The notes below the pieces were generated by a model, which had not been told where the DNA came from, did no database searches, and saw nothing but the letters and a program-made list of their open reading frames with translations. A stretch of 64,000 nucleotides of DNA from JAICYJ01 sp045806525 (GTDB lineage: Bacteria > Actinomycetota > Thermoleophilia > Gaiellales > JAICJC01): positions 1-64,000 of the forward strand of contig JBJMJD010000079.1 in assembly GCA_045806525.1 (NCBI GenBank), written 5' to 3'. Within the stretch, counting starts at the first letter, position 1, and each line of letters starts with the position of its first letter. The translations under genes and the position numbers were made by a program. Below, piece after piece: positions 6,276 to 15,106 of this stretch.

Positions 6276-8054
6276 ATGAGGACCTTTCGCCGCCTGCTCG
6301 GCTTTCTCGGCCCCTACCGGGGTGAGGTGATCATCACCGCGGTGCTGGCCGCGGGCACCCAGGCGGCCGGGCTGCTGATCCCCTACCTGACAGGGAAGGT
6401 GATCGACGCGGCGCAGGCGGGCGACAGCCGCTCGCAGATCTACACCTACTCGCTGCTGATCATCGCCGCGGGCGCGGTCAAGGGCGTGATGATGCTGTTC
6501 CGGCGGTGGCTGGCCGGCAGGCTCTCGCTGGCCGTCGAGTACGACCTGCGAAACCGCATGTACGGGCACATGCAGCGGCTCTCCTACCGCTTCTTCGACC
6601 GCCACCAGACCGGTCAGCTGATGTCGCGGGCCACGGTCGACGTGCAGGCGGTGCGGGTGTTCCTCGGCTACGGCCTGATCTTCTTCTCCCAGCACGTGTT
6701 CACGGTGGTCAGCGTGCTGGTGGTGATGACCCTGATCAGCGTGCAGCTGACGCTGATCGCGCTTGCGATCACGCCGGTGCTGGCGACCATGGCCTACCGC
6801 TACTCGCGGGTCAGCCACCCGGTGCTGAAGGAGGTCCAGCAGCGGGTCGCCGACGTCACCACCCGGGCCGAGGAGAACGTCGTGGGCGTGCGCGTGGTCA
6901 AGGCGTTCGCGCAGGAACAGAACGAGTCTGATCGCTTCCGGGCGGGATCGGAGCGGATCTTCCGCCAGGCGCTGCGCGCAGCCCGCTTGCAGGCCGCCTA
7001 CGTGCCGGCCATGACGGCGCTGCCGAGCGTCGCCATCGCCGGGGTGATGCTGGTGGGCGGCTATCAGGTCGTGCACGGCCAGCTGACGCTGGGCCAGTTC
7101 TTCGCCGTGAACGCCTATCTGGCGCTGCTGGTGCTGCCGCTGCGGGCGATCGGGATGTGGGTCGGCCAGTACCAGCGGGCGATGGCGTCCGGCGAGCGCG
7201 TGTTCGAGGTGCTCGACGAGGAGCGCGACATCGTCGAGCGGCCGGACGCGCGCCCGCTGCCCGACGGTCCCGGCGTGCTGCGGTTCGAGCGCGTCGGGTT
7301 CGGCTACGACCGCGAGCGGCCGGTGCTGTCGGAGATCGACCTCGAGATCCCGGCCGGCGAGACGATCGCGCTGATCGGGCCCACCGGCTGCGGCAAGACC
7401 ACCCTCACCACCCTGATCCCGCGCTTCTACGACGTCGACCGGGGCCGGGTGCTGCTGGACGGCGCCGACGTGCGGGAGCTGACGCTCGACTCGCTGCGCG
7501 CCCAGATCGGCATCGTCAGCCAGGACACGTTCCTGTTCTCGACCACCGTGGCCGAGAACATCGCCTACGGCGCGCCGGCGGCCACACCCGAGCAGATCGT
7601 GACGGCGGCGATCCGGGCCCAGGCTCACGAGTTCATCAGCGATCTGCCCGACGGCTACGACACGCGCGTGGGCGAGCGCGGCCTGTCGCTTTCGGGCGGC
7701 CAGCGCCAGCGGATCGCGATCGCCCGCGCGCTGCTGATGGACCCCCGGGTGCTGATCCTGGACGACGCCACCGCGTCCGTCGACGCCAACACCGAGGCCC
7801 GGATCAAGCTGGCGCTGCGCGAGGTGATGCAGGGCCGCACCACCCTGATCATCGCGCACCGGCTGTCGACCATCTCGCTCGCCACGCACGTGGTGGTGCT
7901 CGACCACGGCCGGATCGTCGCTCAGGGCGAGCACGCCGCGCTGCTCGACCAGAGCCCGGTCTACCAGGAGATCTACAACCACGGCCTGGTCGAGCGGACG
8001 TTCGTACAGCTCGACCCGGACGGCGCGCCGATCGAGAAGGAGGACGTGGCGTGA
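6276..8054 (+). CDS. ABC exporter half-transporter, subunit with degenerate ATP site
   Basis: A 592-aa half-transporter: six transmembrane helices (about 15-320) then a nucleotide-binding domain with Walker A GPTGCGKT (about 368-375), canonical signature LSGGQRQ, and Walker B VLILDD. The residue after the Walker B Asp, normally the catalytic Glu, is Asp (497). That substitution, paired with a partner whose signature is altered, is the hallmark of heterodimeric exporters such as BmrC/BmrD and TM287/TM288. The 3' end overlaps the partner gene by 4 bases (GTGA). Substrate unknown; multidrug or lipid export is typical. Confidence 0.9.
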   Translation: MRTFRRLLGFLGPYRGEVIITAVLAAGTQAAGLLIPYLTGKVIDAAQAGDSRSQIYTYSLLIIAAGAVKGVMMLFRRWLAGRLSLAVEYDLRNRMYGHMQRLSYRFFDRHQTGQLMSRATVDVQAVRVFLGYGLIFFSQHVFTVVSVLVVMTLISVQLTLIALAITPVLATMAYRYSRVSHPVLKEVQQRVADVTTRAEENVVGVRVVKAFAQEQNESDRFRAGSERIFRQALRAARLQAAYVPAMTALPSVAIAGVMLVGGYQVVHGQLTLGQFFAVNAYLALLVLPLRAIGMWVGQYQRAMASGERVFEVLDEERDIVERPDARPLPDGPGVLRFERVGFGYDRERPVLSEIDLEIPAGETIALIGPTGCGKTTLTTLIPRFYDVDRGRVLLDGADVRELTLDSLRAQIGIVSQDTFLFSTTVAENIAYGAPAATPEQIVTAAIRAQAHEFISDLPDGYDTRVGERGLSLSGGQRQRIAIARALLMDPRVLILDDATASVDANTEARIKLALREVMQGRTTLIIAHRLSTISLATHVVVLDHGRIVAQGEHAALLDQSPVYQEIYNHGLVERTFVQLDPDGAPIEKEDVA

Positions 8055-9844
8055 GGCCGACCTCGTTCGGCGGCCACATCAGCGCACGCGGCGCCGCCTC
8101 GAGCGGCCTCGGGCTGCGCCGCACGTACCGCCGGGTGAGCCAGCTGGTGCGCTACACGTGGCCGCACAAGCTGCGGGCGCTGACTGCCATCGCCGCGCTG
8201 CTGGGCGTGACCGCGACCACGATCGGCGGTCCGCTGATGGCCAAGCAGGCGATCGACCGTGGCATCACGCCCGGCGACTTCGGCCAGGTGGAGCTGTGGG
8301 TGGCCGTGTACCTGCTGGTGGCGCTGCTGGGCTGGGTGTTCGCGGTTGTGCAGAGCTACCTGACCACATGGGTCGGCGAGCGGGTGCTCTCGGACCTGCG
8401 AAGCGACCTGTTCACCCACGTGCAGACGCTCGACCTGGGGTACTTCGAGCGCACCCGCGCGGGCGTGGTGATCTCGCGTCTGACCAACGACATCGAGGCC
8501 CTGAACACGCTCGTCACGGACGGCCCCACCACGCTCGTCCAGAACTCGATCACGCTGGCCGGCTCGGCCGTCGTGCTGCTGATCCTGGACTGGAAGCTGG
8601 CCCTGGCCACGCTGGTCGTGTTCCCCGGGATGGCGATCGCGACCGGCATCTACCGGCACTACTCGGCGATCGCCTACCGGCAGACGCGCGAGCGGCTGGG
8701 CGAGGTCACGGCCAACCTGCAGGAGGACATCTCGGGCGTGCGGGTGGTGCAGGCGTTCCGGCGCGAGGCGTCCAACTACCGCAGCTTCGTCGGGGTGAAC
8801 GACTCCTACCGGGAGGCCAACCAGCAGACGGTCACCGTCAGCGCCATCTACTTCCCGTTCGTCGACCTGCTTTCGGCGACGGCGATGGCGATCGTGCTCG
8901 GCTACGGCGGCGTGCGCGTGCTGGAGGGCGATCTCAGCGCCGGCGCGCTGTTCGTGTTCATCGGCCTGCTCACCAACTTCTTCGACCCGGTGCAGCAGCT
9001 GTCGCAGTTCTACCAGACGTTCCTGGCCGGCACGGCTGCGCTGGACAAGGTGTTCGAGGTGCTGGAGACCGAGCCGCAGATGCAGGACGCGCCGGAGGCT
9101 GAGGACGTGCCCGAGATCTGGGGCCGGGTGCAGTTCGAGGACGTCCGCTTCGCCTACCGCGAGGACACGGCCGAGGTGCTGCACGGCATCTCGTTCGAGG
9201 TCGAGGCCGGTCAGACGGTGGCGCTGGTCGGCCACACCGGGGCCGGCAAGTCGACGATCGTGAAGCTGCTGGCGCGGTTCTACGACCCGACCGGGGGGCG
9301 CATCCTGATCGACGGCCGCGACGTCCGCGACGTGACGGTTCGGTCGCTGCGCCGCAAGCTCGGGATCGTGCCGCAGGAGGCGTTCCTGTTCGCGGGGTCG
9401 GTGCGCGACAACATCGCATTCGGCCGTCCGGATGCCTCGTTCGAGGATGTCGTGGCGGCGGCTACCGCGGTGGGAGCGGACGGGTTCATCCGCGAGCTGC
9501 CGAACGGGTACGACGAGGAGATCGAGGAGCGCGGAGGGCGGCTCTCGATCGGGCAGCGCCAGCTGGTGGCGTTCGCACGGGCGCTGCTGGCGAACCCACA
9601 CCTGCTGATCCTGGACGAGGCGACGTCCAGTGTGGACATCCCGACCGAGGCCAGGATCGAGCAGGCGCTGGACACGTTGCTGCAGCACCGCACGTCGTTC
9701 GTGGTCGCGCACCGGTTGAGCACGATCCGCCGCGCCGACCTGATCATCGTGCTCGAGCACGGTGAGGTGATCGAGACGGGGACGCACGAGCAGCTGATCG
9801 CGCTGCGGGGGCGCTACTTCGCGCTGTACGACGACTGGGTCTGA
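8051..9844 (+). CDS. ABC exporter half-transporter, catalytic-site subunit
   Basis: A 597-aa partner of the gene at 6276. Transmembrane domain about 40-330; Walker A GHTGAGKS; Walker B LLILDE with the catalytic Glu (523) intact. Its signature is LSIGQ rather than LSGGQ. In the heterodimer, site 1 (this Walker B with the partner's LSGGQ) is complete and site 2 (partner's Asp497 with this LSIGQ) is degenerate. The GTG start at 8051 overlaps the upstream stop, which indicates translational coupling and equal expression. The N-terminal 35 residues before the first helix are polar and Arg-rich. Confidence 0.9.
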   Translation: MRPTSFGGHISARGAASSGLGLRRTYRRVSQLVRYTWPHKLRALTAIAALLGVTATTIGGPLMAKQAIDRGITPGDFGQVELWVAVYLLVALLGWVFAVVQSYLTTWVGERVLSDLRSDLFTHVQTLDLGYFERTRAGVVISRLTNDIEALNTLVTDGPTTLVQNSITLAGSAVVLLILDWKLALATLVVFPGMAIATGIYRHYSAIAYRQTRERLGEVTANLQEDISGVRVVQAFRREASNYRSFVGVNDSYREANQQTVTVSAIYFPFVDLLSATAMAIVLGYGGVRVLEGDLSAGALFVFIGLLTNFFDPVQQLSQFYQTFLAGTAALDKVFEVLETEPQMQDAPEAEDVPEIWGRVQFEDVRFAYREDTAEVLHGISFEVEAGQTVALVGHTGAGKSTIVKLLARFYDPTGGRILIDGRDVRDVTVRSLRRKLGIVPQEAFLFAGSVRDNIAFGRPDASFEDVVAAATAVGADGFIRELPNGYDEEIEERGGRLSIGQRQLVAFARALLANPHLLILDEATSSVDIPTEARIEQALDTLLQHRTSFVVAHRLSTIRRADLIIVLEHGEVIETGTHEQLIALRGRYFALYDDWV

Positions 9845-9845
9845 C

Positions 9846-9870
9846 AGGCCGAGGGTCTGACCCTCAGCCT
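9846..9870 (+). terminator. Terminator hairpin of ABC exporter operon
   Basis: AGGC-C-GAGGGT / ACCCTC-A-GCCT stem (one mismatch) with loop CTG, two bases after the stop of the second ABC gene, followed by TCTCT. Confidence 0.65.
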
Positions 9871-9932
9871 TCTCTGCCGTGTAATCATTTTCACTCAAGG
9901 CAACTTGTACATTGTCCGATATACGCGGCAGC

Positions 9933-11066
9933 ATGGGTCGTCTGCGTATGTTCCTCGCTCTGGCCGTGCTCGCCTGCATGATCCCTGTGCAGGCGAGCGC
10001 GGCCTCCACCACCACGGTGCCTGACGTGCCGGCATCGTTCTGGGCGCACGCCCAGATCGTGTGGTCCGTGAACGCGGGATGGGTGAATCTCCACACGAAC
10101 GGCAACTTCGCCCCGTCCCGCAACGCCACCCGCGCGGTGGCGGCGCGGGTGCTGGCAAGCCTGAACAAGCAGCAGCACGGCGTCGCGATCGGCGACGATC
10201 CGTTCCAGCAGGCCGTCGACGGCGGCTGGATCGGCCGGGGCGGGGGCCCGGCGTCGACGCTGACGCAGCTGGAGTTCGACCGCGGCATCGTGCGCGTGAT
10301 GGGCCTCAAGAAGGCTTCCACCCGGCTGCGGCAGATCACGGCCGCCGACGGGTGGAAGCCGAAGCTCCCGGTTGGCTTCGCCGCCGAGCAGATCGTGCGC
10401 GACATCGGCGCCCGCTGGAACGTCCCATTCGGCGCCGACAACTGGGAGACCTGGCCGAGCTCGACGCTGAGGCGCGCAAACCTGGCGGTGCAGGCGTACC
10501 TGCTGGGCCATCTGCCGGCCTACTGGCAGTACTCCGTGGACACGCAGTTGAACGTGGTGCACGCGCTGCCGAAGTACCCGCCGCTAAAGAAGGCCGTGCT
10601 CGGCTATGCGCTGACGTGGGCGGGCGCCCCGTACATCTGGGGCGGCAGCTCCGACCAGCCACAGGACCCGTTCGGGCTCCCCGCTGCGGCCGGCTTCGAC
10701 TGCTCGGGATTCGTGTGGTGGGTGATGAAGCGCGCCTACGCGGTGCCGGGAACGACCTGGGACGGCACCGCGAAGATCCCGTGGCGCACCACGTACGACA
10801 TGGCCGCGCATCTCCCGGTTGCAAAGCGCATCCCCTACAAGAACCTGAAGCCCGGCGACATCCTGTTTTGGAGCAGCAGCGCACCGCACGGCGTGCTGAC
10901 CAGCTCGGGCGCCGTCGACCACACGGGCATCTACCTCGGCAAGGGCTGGACGATCAACAGCCACGGCAGCGGCGCGGGCGTCACCATCAACTACATGGGC
11001 GCGGGCGCCGGCTGGTACCGCGACAACTTCGTGTTCGGCTGGCGGATCATGCCCGTCGGCGTCTGA
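9933..11066 (+). CDS. Secreted NlpC/P60 peptidoglycan hydrolase
   Basis: A 377-aa exported protein. The signal peptide spans about 1-24 (MGRLRMFLALAVLACMIPVQASA). The region about 25-210 has two repeats resembling S-layer-homology or cell-wall-binding modules (FWAHAQIVWSVNAGW, then a second block), and the C-terminal domain (about 215-377) is NlpC/P60: Cys257 in GFDCSGF is the nucleophile and His330 in VDHTGIYLG the base. Such enzymes cleave D-Glu-DAP or related cell-wall bonds. An insertion of about 25 residues separates the domain's first helix and the Cys (SSDQPQDPFGLPAA). ATG 9933 begins the signal peptide directly; a TTG at 9912 would add seven residues. Confidence 0.8.
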   Translation: MGRLRMFLALAVLACMIPVQASAASTTTVPDVPASFWAHAQIVWSVNAGWVNLHTNGNFAPSRNATRAVAARVLASLNKQQHGVAIGDDPFQQAVDGGWIGRGGGPASTLTQLEFDRGIVRVMGLKKASTRLRQITAADGWKPKLPVGFAAEQIVRDIGARWNVPFGADNWETWPSSTLRRANLAVQAYLLGHLPAYWQYSVDTQLNVVHALPKYPPLKKAVLGYALTWAGAPYIWGGSSDQPQDPFGLPAAAGFDCSGFVWWVMKRAYAVPGTTWDGTAKIPWRTTYDMAAHLPVAKRIPYKNLKPGDILFWSSSAPHGVLTSSGAVDHTGIYLGKGWTINSHGSGAGVTINYMGAGAGWYRDNFVFGWRIMPVGV

Positions 11067-11080
11067 GCAGCACGGCGCGG

Positions 11081-11086
11081 TAGGCT
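11081..11086 (+). promoter_or_regulatory. -10 box of gene at 11096
   Basis: TAGGCT ends 9 bases before ATG 11096; it lies 14 bases after the stop of the NlpC/P60 gene. Confidence 0.35.
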
Positions 11087-11095
11087 GCGCTCGCG

Positions 11096-12001
11096 ATGAG
11101 CGCCGACCAGAACACCACCCCGGAGCCCGAGGAGATCCCGGCCGGAGCGGAGGCCGCCCCCGGCACGCCGGTCAGCGTGCGGGCCGAACGAGGCGCTCGG
11201 ATGACTCCTGCCGAGGCGGTGCGCGACATGCGTATCAGGGTGCCGGCACGCGGCAACCGGAAGCTCCGGGAGGTGGTCGAGCGCGTCAACCGCGACGACT
11301 CGATCAAGGCGCTGTGGCACGCCGCAAACGTGAACGCGGTGGCGCGAATGCAGATCAACGACCACTCGTGGGTGCACATCCAGATCGTCACCAACATCGG
11401 CCTGAAGCTGCTGCGCGAGCTGCGCCGGGCCGGGGTCGAGCCGGGCATGGTGACCGACTACGGCATGACCGACGACGATGCCGAGGTGGTGGTCGGGCTG
11501 GGCTGCCTGACGCACTGCCTTGGCATGGCCATCCACCGCGACGGGCACGAGGAGATGAGCCTGTTCCTCACGGCCGACCGCCTGCCCCGGTTGCTGGACG
11601 GGCTGTACGAGGAGCCCGAGCGCACGATCGTGATGGCCGAGGTGCTGCAGACGATCATCAGCCACCGATCGGGCGGGCGGCCGCTGTCGCTGGAGGCTGG
11701 GATCGTACGGGTCGCCGATGCGCTGGACATGGCCAAGGGACGCTCCCGGATCCCGTTCGAGACCGGACGCGTCTCGATCCACTCGCTGTCTGCGGCGGCG
11801 ATCGAGGAGGTCGTGATCCGCGGCGGGGGTGACGGCAAGGTGCTGGTCGAGATCGAGATGAACAACTCGGCCGGCCTGTTCCAGGTCGACAACCTGCTCC
11901 GCTCGAAGCTGCACGGCTCGGGCCTCGAGGACCACATCGAGGTGGCGGCGACGCTCGAAGGCGATACCGAGAAGCGCCTGCTGCCAAGCTTCCGGCTGTA
12001 G
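11096..12001 (+). CDS. HD-domain phosphohydrolase-like protein
   Basis: A 301-aa cytoplasmic protein. The first 40 residues are acidic and Pro-rich. The core contains His and Asp residues in the HD pattern: HSWVH (about 93-97), THCLGMAIHRDGHEE (about 141-155) and a later ISHRSG segment followed by ADALDM. This matches the archaeal-type metal-dependent phosphohydrolases annotated as HD superfamily, whose substrates are unknown. The C-terminal 70 residues (from about 230) form an alpha/beta module with a NNSAGLFQV segment. Nothing in the neighbours suggests its substrate. Confidence 0.65.
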   Translation: MSADQNTTPEPEEIPAGAEAAPGTPVSVRAERGARMTPAEAVRDMRIRVPARGNRKLREVVERVNRDDSIKALWHAANVNAVARMQINDHSWVHIQIVTNIGLKLLRELRRAGVEPGMVTDYGMTDDDAEVVVGLGCLTHCLGMAIHRDGHEEMSLFLTADRLPRLLDGLYEEPERTIVMAEVLQTIISHRSGGRPLSLEAGIVRVADALDMAKGRSRIPFETGRVSIHSLSAAAIEEVVIRGGGDGKVLVEIEMNNSAGLFQVDNLLRSKLHGSGLEDHIEVAATLEGDTEKRLLPSFRL

Positions 12002-12015
12002 GCAGACCCACATCC

Positions 12016-12029
12016 GTGACATGCGTCAC
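12016..12029. promoter_or_regulatory. Inverted repeat GTGAC-N4-GTCAC upstream of lipoprotein gene
   Basis: Dyad preceded by CACATCC as at 3009-3030; TAGGGT at 12036-12041 could be the -10 box of the downstream gene, so the dyad would lie in the -35 region. Confidence 0.3.
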
Positions 12030-12113
12030 ACGGTGTAGGGTGCGGCTCACATCGAACCGTCGTCCGGGGACACGTCAAGGGGGCTCTGTTCGCGGCGGCG
12101 TAGGAGGCTTTCA

Positions 12114-12614
12114 ATGTCGCGTGTCTACCCGCTTCTGGTCGCAGGTCTGATCGTGATCGCGCTCACCGCCGCCGCGTGTGGCAGTTCGTCGTCGTCCGGG
12201 TCGACGGCAACCACCGCACCGACGAGCCCCACCACGCTGTCGACGGCGCCAGCCACCACCACGTCGGGCGGCAGCGACAACGGTTTCTGTGGCTCGGCCA
12301 AGAAGGATCTGAAGGATCTCCAACCGGAGGACAACGCGCTGTTTGCGGGCGGCGTTACCCCAGACGCGATCAAGACGGAGTTCTCCAACCTGCAGTCCGC
12401 GTATGCGCACGCGCTCTCACAGGCACCGGCTGAGATCAAGCCCGACCTGGCCGTGATCACGCAATTCATCGGCAAGCTGAATACGGTGTTGGCCTCGGAC
12501 AACTACAACATCCAGGCCGCGGCCCCGCAGCTCGAGTCGCTGGCGAGCTCCACGCAGCTCAAGCAGGCCAGTGCGCATCTGAAGGCCTGGGCAGTGGCGA
12601 ACTGCGGCGCGTAG
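12114..12614 (+). CDS. Small lipoprotein, alpha-helical
   Basis: A 166-aa lipoprotein: signal sequence about 1-22 with lipobox L-T-A-A-A-C, then a low-complexity Ser/Thr linker (about 23-55) and a helical domain (about 58-166) with two Cys, one near the start (GFCGS) and one near the end (ANCGA), that could pair. No family recognised. ATG 12114 has TAGGAGG 6 bases upstream, one of the few strong ribosome-binding sites here. Confidence 0.7.
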   Translation: MSRVYPLLVAGLIVIALTAAACGSSSSSGSTATTAPTSPTTLSTAPATTTSGGSDNGFCGSAKKDLKDLQPEDNALFAGGVTPDAIKTEFSNLQSAYAHALSQAPAEIKPDLAVITQFIGKLNTVLASDNYNIQAAAPQLESLASSTQLKQASAHLKAWAVANCGA

Positions 12615-12655
12615 GCGGAGCCGGAAAGACCCTCTGGTATCCTTCGCCGCGCCGT

Positions 12656-12726
12656 TGCGGGGTCGTCTAATGGTAGGACGCCTGACTCTGGATCAGGTAG
12701 TCGGGGTTCGAGTCCCTGCCCCGCAG
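12656..12726 (+). tRNA. tRNA-Gln (CTG)
   Basis: Cloverleaf read directly: acceptor TGCGGGG/CCCCGCA, anticodon stem CCTGA/TCAGG around loop CTCTGGA with anticodon CTG, T-stem CGGGG/CCCTG with loop TTCGAGT, discriminator G. CCA is not encoded (GCC then TCG). Confidence 0.95.
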
Positions 12727-12776
12727 CCTCGTCGTTGCCGAGAAGCCGTTTTCGCCTGAGTGGCGGAGCTCACCCG

Positions 12777-13505
12777 TCAAGATTCGCCCAGCACCTTCTT
12801 CAAGTAGCAGGCGTTGCGAGGCGCGAATGCGTTCCAGTCGTTGTTGAAGTACGCGTACGTGCGCCGGCGATGGCTCCAGTCGCGAAGCCGCGATGCCCAT
12901 GACTCGAGCTCGGCGTGCGAGTAGTTTCCACGGCGCCCACGGCGCCCCGCGTGGAAACGAACGTACGTCCATCCTGCGGTGAGCTCCTGCGACTGAAAGG
13001 CGCGTCTCGGATGGTCGGCGATGACGAGCGCAACTCCGGCCTGGCGAAGCCGCTGGTACACGGGTTCGCAGAACCACGATGGGTGGCGAAACTCGATGCA
13101 GTGGCGGAGACCCTGTGGAAGCGCTTCCAGCGCCTGTGACAGTCGCTCGTCGTCGCGGGTGAACGTCTCTGGCAGTTGCCACAGGAGCGGGCCCAGCTTG
13201 CCGGCGTCCTGCAGCGGTTCGAGTTGCTCGAGCAGCCGAGCCGCCCCCTCGCGAACGGCCTGCAGACGCCTCACGTGTGTCAGGTAGCGGCTGACCTTGA
13301 CGGCGAAGCAGAAGTCCGCCGGTACCTGCTCGACCCACCGCGCCACGGAGTTTCTGGCCGGGAGTCGATAGAACGTCGAGTTGACCTCGACCGTATCGAA
13401 ACGCTCGGCGTACAGCTCCAGCCACCTGCGACTGGGCGCGTCGCTGTACACCGGCCCCCGCCAGTCCGCGTAGTTCCAACCGCTGCAGCCGACCAGGATG
13501 CTCAT
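12777..13505 (-). CDS. DUF72 family protein (YecE-like)
   Basis: A 242-aa TIM-barrel-like protein. It opens with ILVGCSGWNYADWRGPVY, followed by F-x-TVEVNSTFYRLP and later FRHPSWF and Y-x-YFNND, all signatures of the DUF72/YecE family. The biochemical function of the family is unknown. ATG 13505 places the conserved VGCSGW strand at the N-terminus. The gene is transcribed toward tRNA-Gln. Confidence 0.85.
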   Translation of the reverse strand: MSILVGCSGWNYADWRGPVYSDAPSRRWLELYAERFDTVEVNSTFYRLPARNSVARWVEQVPADFCFAVKVSRYLTHVRRLQAVREGAARLLEQLEPLQDAGKLGPLLWQLPETFTRDDERLSQALEALPQGLRHCIEFRHPSWFCEPVYQRLRQAGVALVIADHPRRAFQSQELTAGWTYVRFHAGRRGRRGNYSHAELESWASRLRDWSHRRRTYAYFNNDWNAFAPRNACYLKKVLGES

Positions 13506-13565
13506 CGGGCGTACCCTCGCTCTACCCTGGGGCACGCGTGGCGAACCGTCGCCGGCTCGGGTCGC

Positions 13566-13718
13566 CTAGTACGCGGCGATCGCTGACGTGCACGGCGCGC
13601 ACGTCAGCTCGCCGGACTTGCGATAGACCGAGAGCTTGGCGCCACACTTCGCGCAGGTGCCCGCTTCGCAGGTCTTGACTCTGCGGTTCGGGCTCACCCA
13701 GCCGTCGTAGCTTCCCAT
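13566..13718 (-). CDS. Small zinc-ribbon protein (50 aa)
   Basis: A 50-residue basic protein with four Cys in the order C-x4-C-x2-C-x15-C-x2-C (CEAGTCAKCG and CAPC), able to fold as one zinc ribbon. Function unknown. The ATG at 13718 begins MGSYDGW; the frame is open 15 codons further upstream. Confidence 0.5.
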   Translation of the reverse strand: MGSYDGWVSPNRRVKTCEAGTCAKCGAKLSVYRKSGELTCAPCTSAIAAY

Positions 13719-13780
13719 ACTGGAACTATGCCCGGAGCGCTTCTTGATGCACCCAGTGTACACGGGAACGCGTGTTCGAC

Positions 13781-13792
13781 GCGACCGGTCGC
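13781..13792. terminator. Hairpin after gene at 13794
   Basis: Perfect palindrome GCGACCGGTCGC directly after the stop codon of the minus-strand gene at 13794-14231; no T-run. Confidence 0.3.
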
Positions 13793-13793
13793 G

Positions 13794-14231
13794 TTAGCGA
13801 GGGTTCAGCGAGATCGCGAGCGTGATCGTGCGCGCGTGCCCGTGCAGGTCGGACGCGCTGGGCACGGTCGCGAACACATGCACCGTGATCGATCCACCCG
13901 CGGGCCGGCTGCCGGCGAACAGCGGCCCGGCGTGCGGCAGGTGGGCCAGCGTGCCGTCATAGATGGCGCCCTCGCCCCTGGCCAGCTTGATCGTCACGGT
14001 CACGTGCCGGGGGTTGAGCGTCTTGCCGCCTGTCCAGCCGGTGGTGGTGACGTAGTACCGCGCCCGGTGGCCGGTGTGGTTGACGCGGTAGAGCACCGCC
14101 GGATGGGTGAAGGCGGCGGGCCCGTTCACCTGCACCTTCACGTCCAGCGTTCTCGCGGCGGCGAGGGCCGGGACGGCCAAGACGACGCCGATCAGCGCGG
14201 TGAGGACTCCGATGCGGGCGATCCGGATCAT
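13794..14231 (-). CDS. Secreted protein of unknown function
   Basis: A 145-aa exported protein with signal peptide about 1-25 (core VLTALIGVVLAVPALA, cleavage near ALAAA). The mature part is His/Thr/Val rich with alternating beta pattern and no Cys. No family recognised. The -10 box TAGACT at 14238-14243 lies 6 bases before the ATG, divergent from the lipoprotein gene at 14360. Confidence 0.6.
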   Translation of the reverse strand: MIRIARIGVLTALIGVVLAVPALAAARTLDVKVQVNGPAAFTHPAVLYRVNHTGHRARYYVTTTGWTGGKTLNPRHVTVTIKLARGEGAIYDGTLAHLPHAGPLFAGSRPAGGSITVHVFATVPSASDLHGHARTITLAISLNPR

Positions 14232-14237
14232 GCACTC

Positions 14238-14243
14238 AGTCTA
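14238..14243 (-). promoter_or_regulatory. -10 box of leaderless gene at 14231
   Basis: TAGACT on the minus strand, 6 bases before ATG 14231. Confidence 0.45.
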
Positions 14244-14347
14244 GGCGCTGGCAGCCCTTCAATCTACGTCTGGTGAAGACACCGCCCGAGCGGCGTGGCA
14301 CGCGCGCTCGCCTGCGTTCGGAGCTCTGGGGCCGCCGGGCGCACCGC

Positions 14348-14353
14348 TATCGT
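14348..14353 (+). promoter_or_regulatory. -10 box of leaderless gene at 14360
   Basis: TATCGT ends 6 bases before ATG 14360. Confidence 0.4.
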
Positions 14354-14359
14354 CGCCGC

Positions 14360-14701
14360 ATGTGGCGACTCATGCTCATGTGCCTGGCGATCCCAGCGCT
14401 GGCCGCCGGCTGCAGCACGGAGCTACGGCACGGATCCGGGCCGGATGTGACCGTGTCCGTCGCAAAGGCCGGCGGCGGCGACCTGGTCGCGCACGTCTCC
14501 AGCGAGAGTTGGCCGTCCTGCGCGAACGCGGTGCGCGTGTCACTCGACGGCAGGGAGGCGCTCACCGACGTCCCCGTCACGGACGGCCGCTTCGACGTTG
14601 ACCTGCACGTGTCCGACGGAGCCCTGCTCACCATCCAGAGCACCTGCAAAGGGCCCGGCGGCGCGCTGAACGACTGGTCGACGGTCATCCACGAGCCGTG
14701 A
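14360..14701 (+). CDS. Small lipoprotein
   Basis: A 113-aa lipoprotein: signal about 1-15 with lipobox L-A-A-G-C, then a predicted beta-sandwich (V.V.VAKAGGGDLVAHV, later FDVDLHVSDGALLTI) and two further Cys (SCANAV and STCKG) that could form a disulfide. Function unknown. ATG 14360 is set by the signal peptide and the -10 box. Confidence 0.6.
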   Translation: MWRLMLMCLAIPALAAGCSTELRHGSGPDVTVSVAKAGGGDLVAHVSSESWPSCANAVRVSLDGREALTDVPVTDGRFDVDLHVSDGALLTIQSTCKGPGGALNDWSTVIHEP

Positions 14702-14775
14702 CCGTGTTTGGGAGGTGGCGGGCCGGGCACGTCGTTCCTGAGTGACTCGTCAGCACCAAACGCACTGGAGGCACG

Positions 14776-15084
14776 ATGGGCCAAGCCGCATACATCTACG
14801 CACTGGTAGGTAACCAGCAAAATGCATCCGTGCTTCGCTACCAGACAGAGCTGGAGGCGCCGCTGGTGGGAGCCGACGTACCGACCACCCCGGCCGTCGG
14901 CCCGGTCGTGGTCGAGAGCGTCCAGCAGGACGAGTCGGGCGCGACGGTGGTGCTGGCCTACGACTCCACGCCGACCCCGGACGAGGTGAGTGCGGCTCTC
15001 GGCGAAGGCTGGGAGCACCCGCCGGCAGATGACCCCTGGGCGGGGCTCGCCCCGGGCGCGGTCGCTCGCGTTCATCCGCAGTAA
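14776..15084 (+). CDS. Hypothetical protein (102 aa)
   Basis: I do not recognise this gene. No signal peptide, membrane helix or Cys. The ATG has GGAGG 5 bases upstream. The sequence is acidic with a helical C-terminal half (TPDEVSAALGEGWE). The upstream 74 bases hold no clear -10 box adjacent to the start, so it uses a conventional leader. Confidence 0.55.
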   Translation: MGQAAYIYALVGNQQNASVLRYQTELEAPLVGADVPTTPAVGPVVVESVQQDESGATVVLAYDSTPTPDEVSAALGEGWEHPPADDPWAGLAPGAVARVHPQ

Positions 15085-15106
15085 CGACCGCGCCGAGGCG
15101 CGCGTC

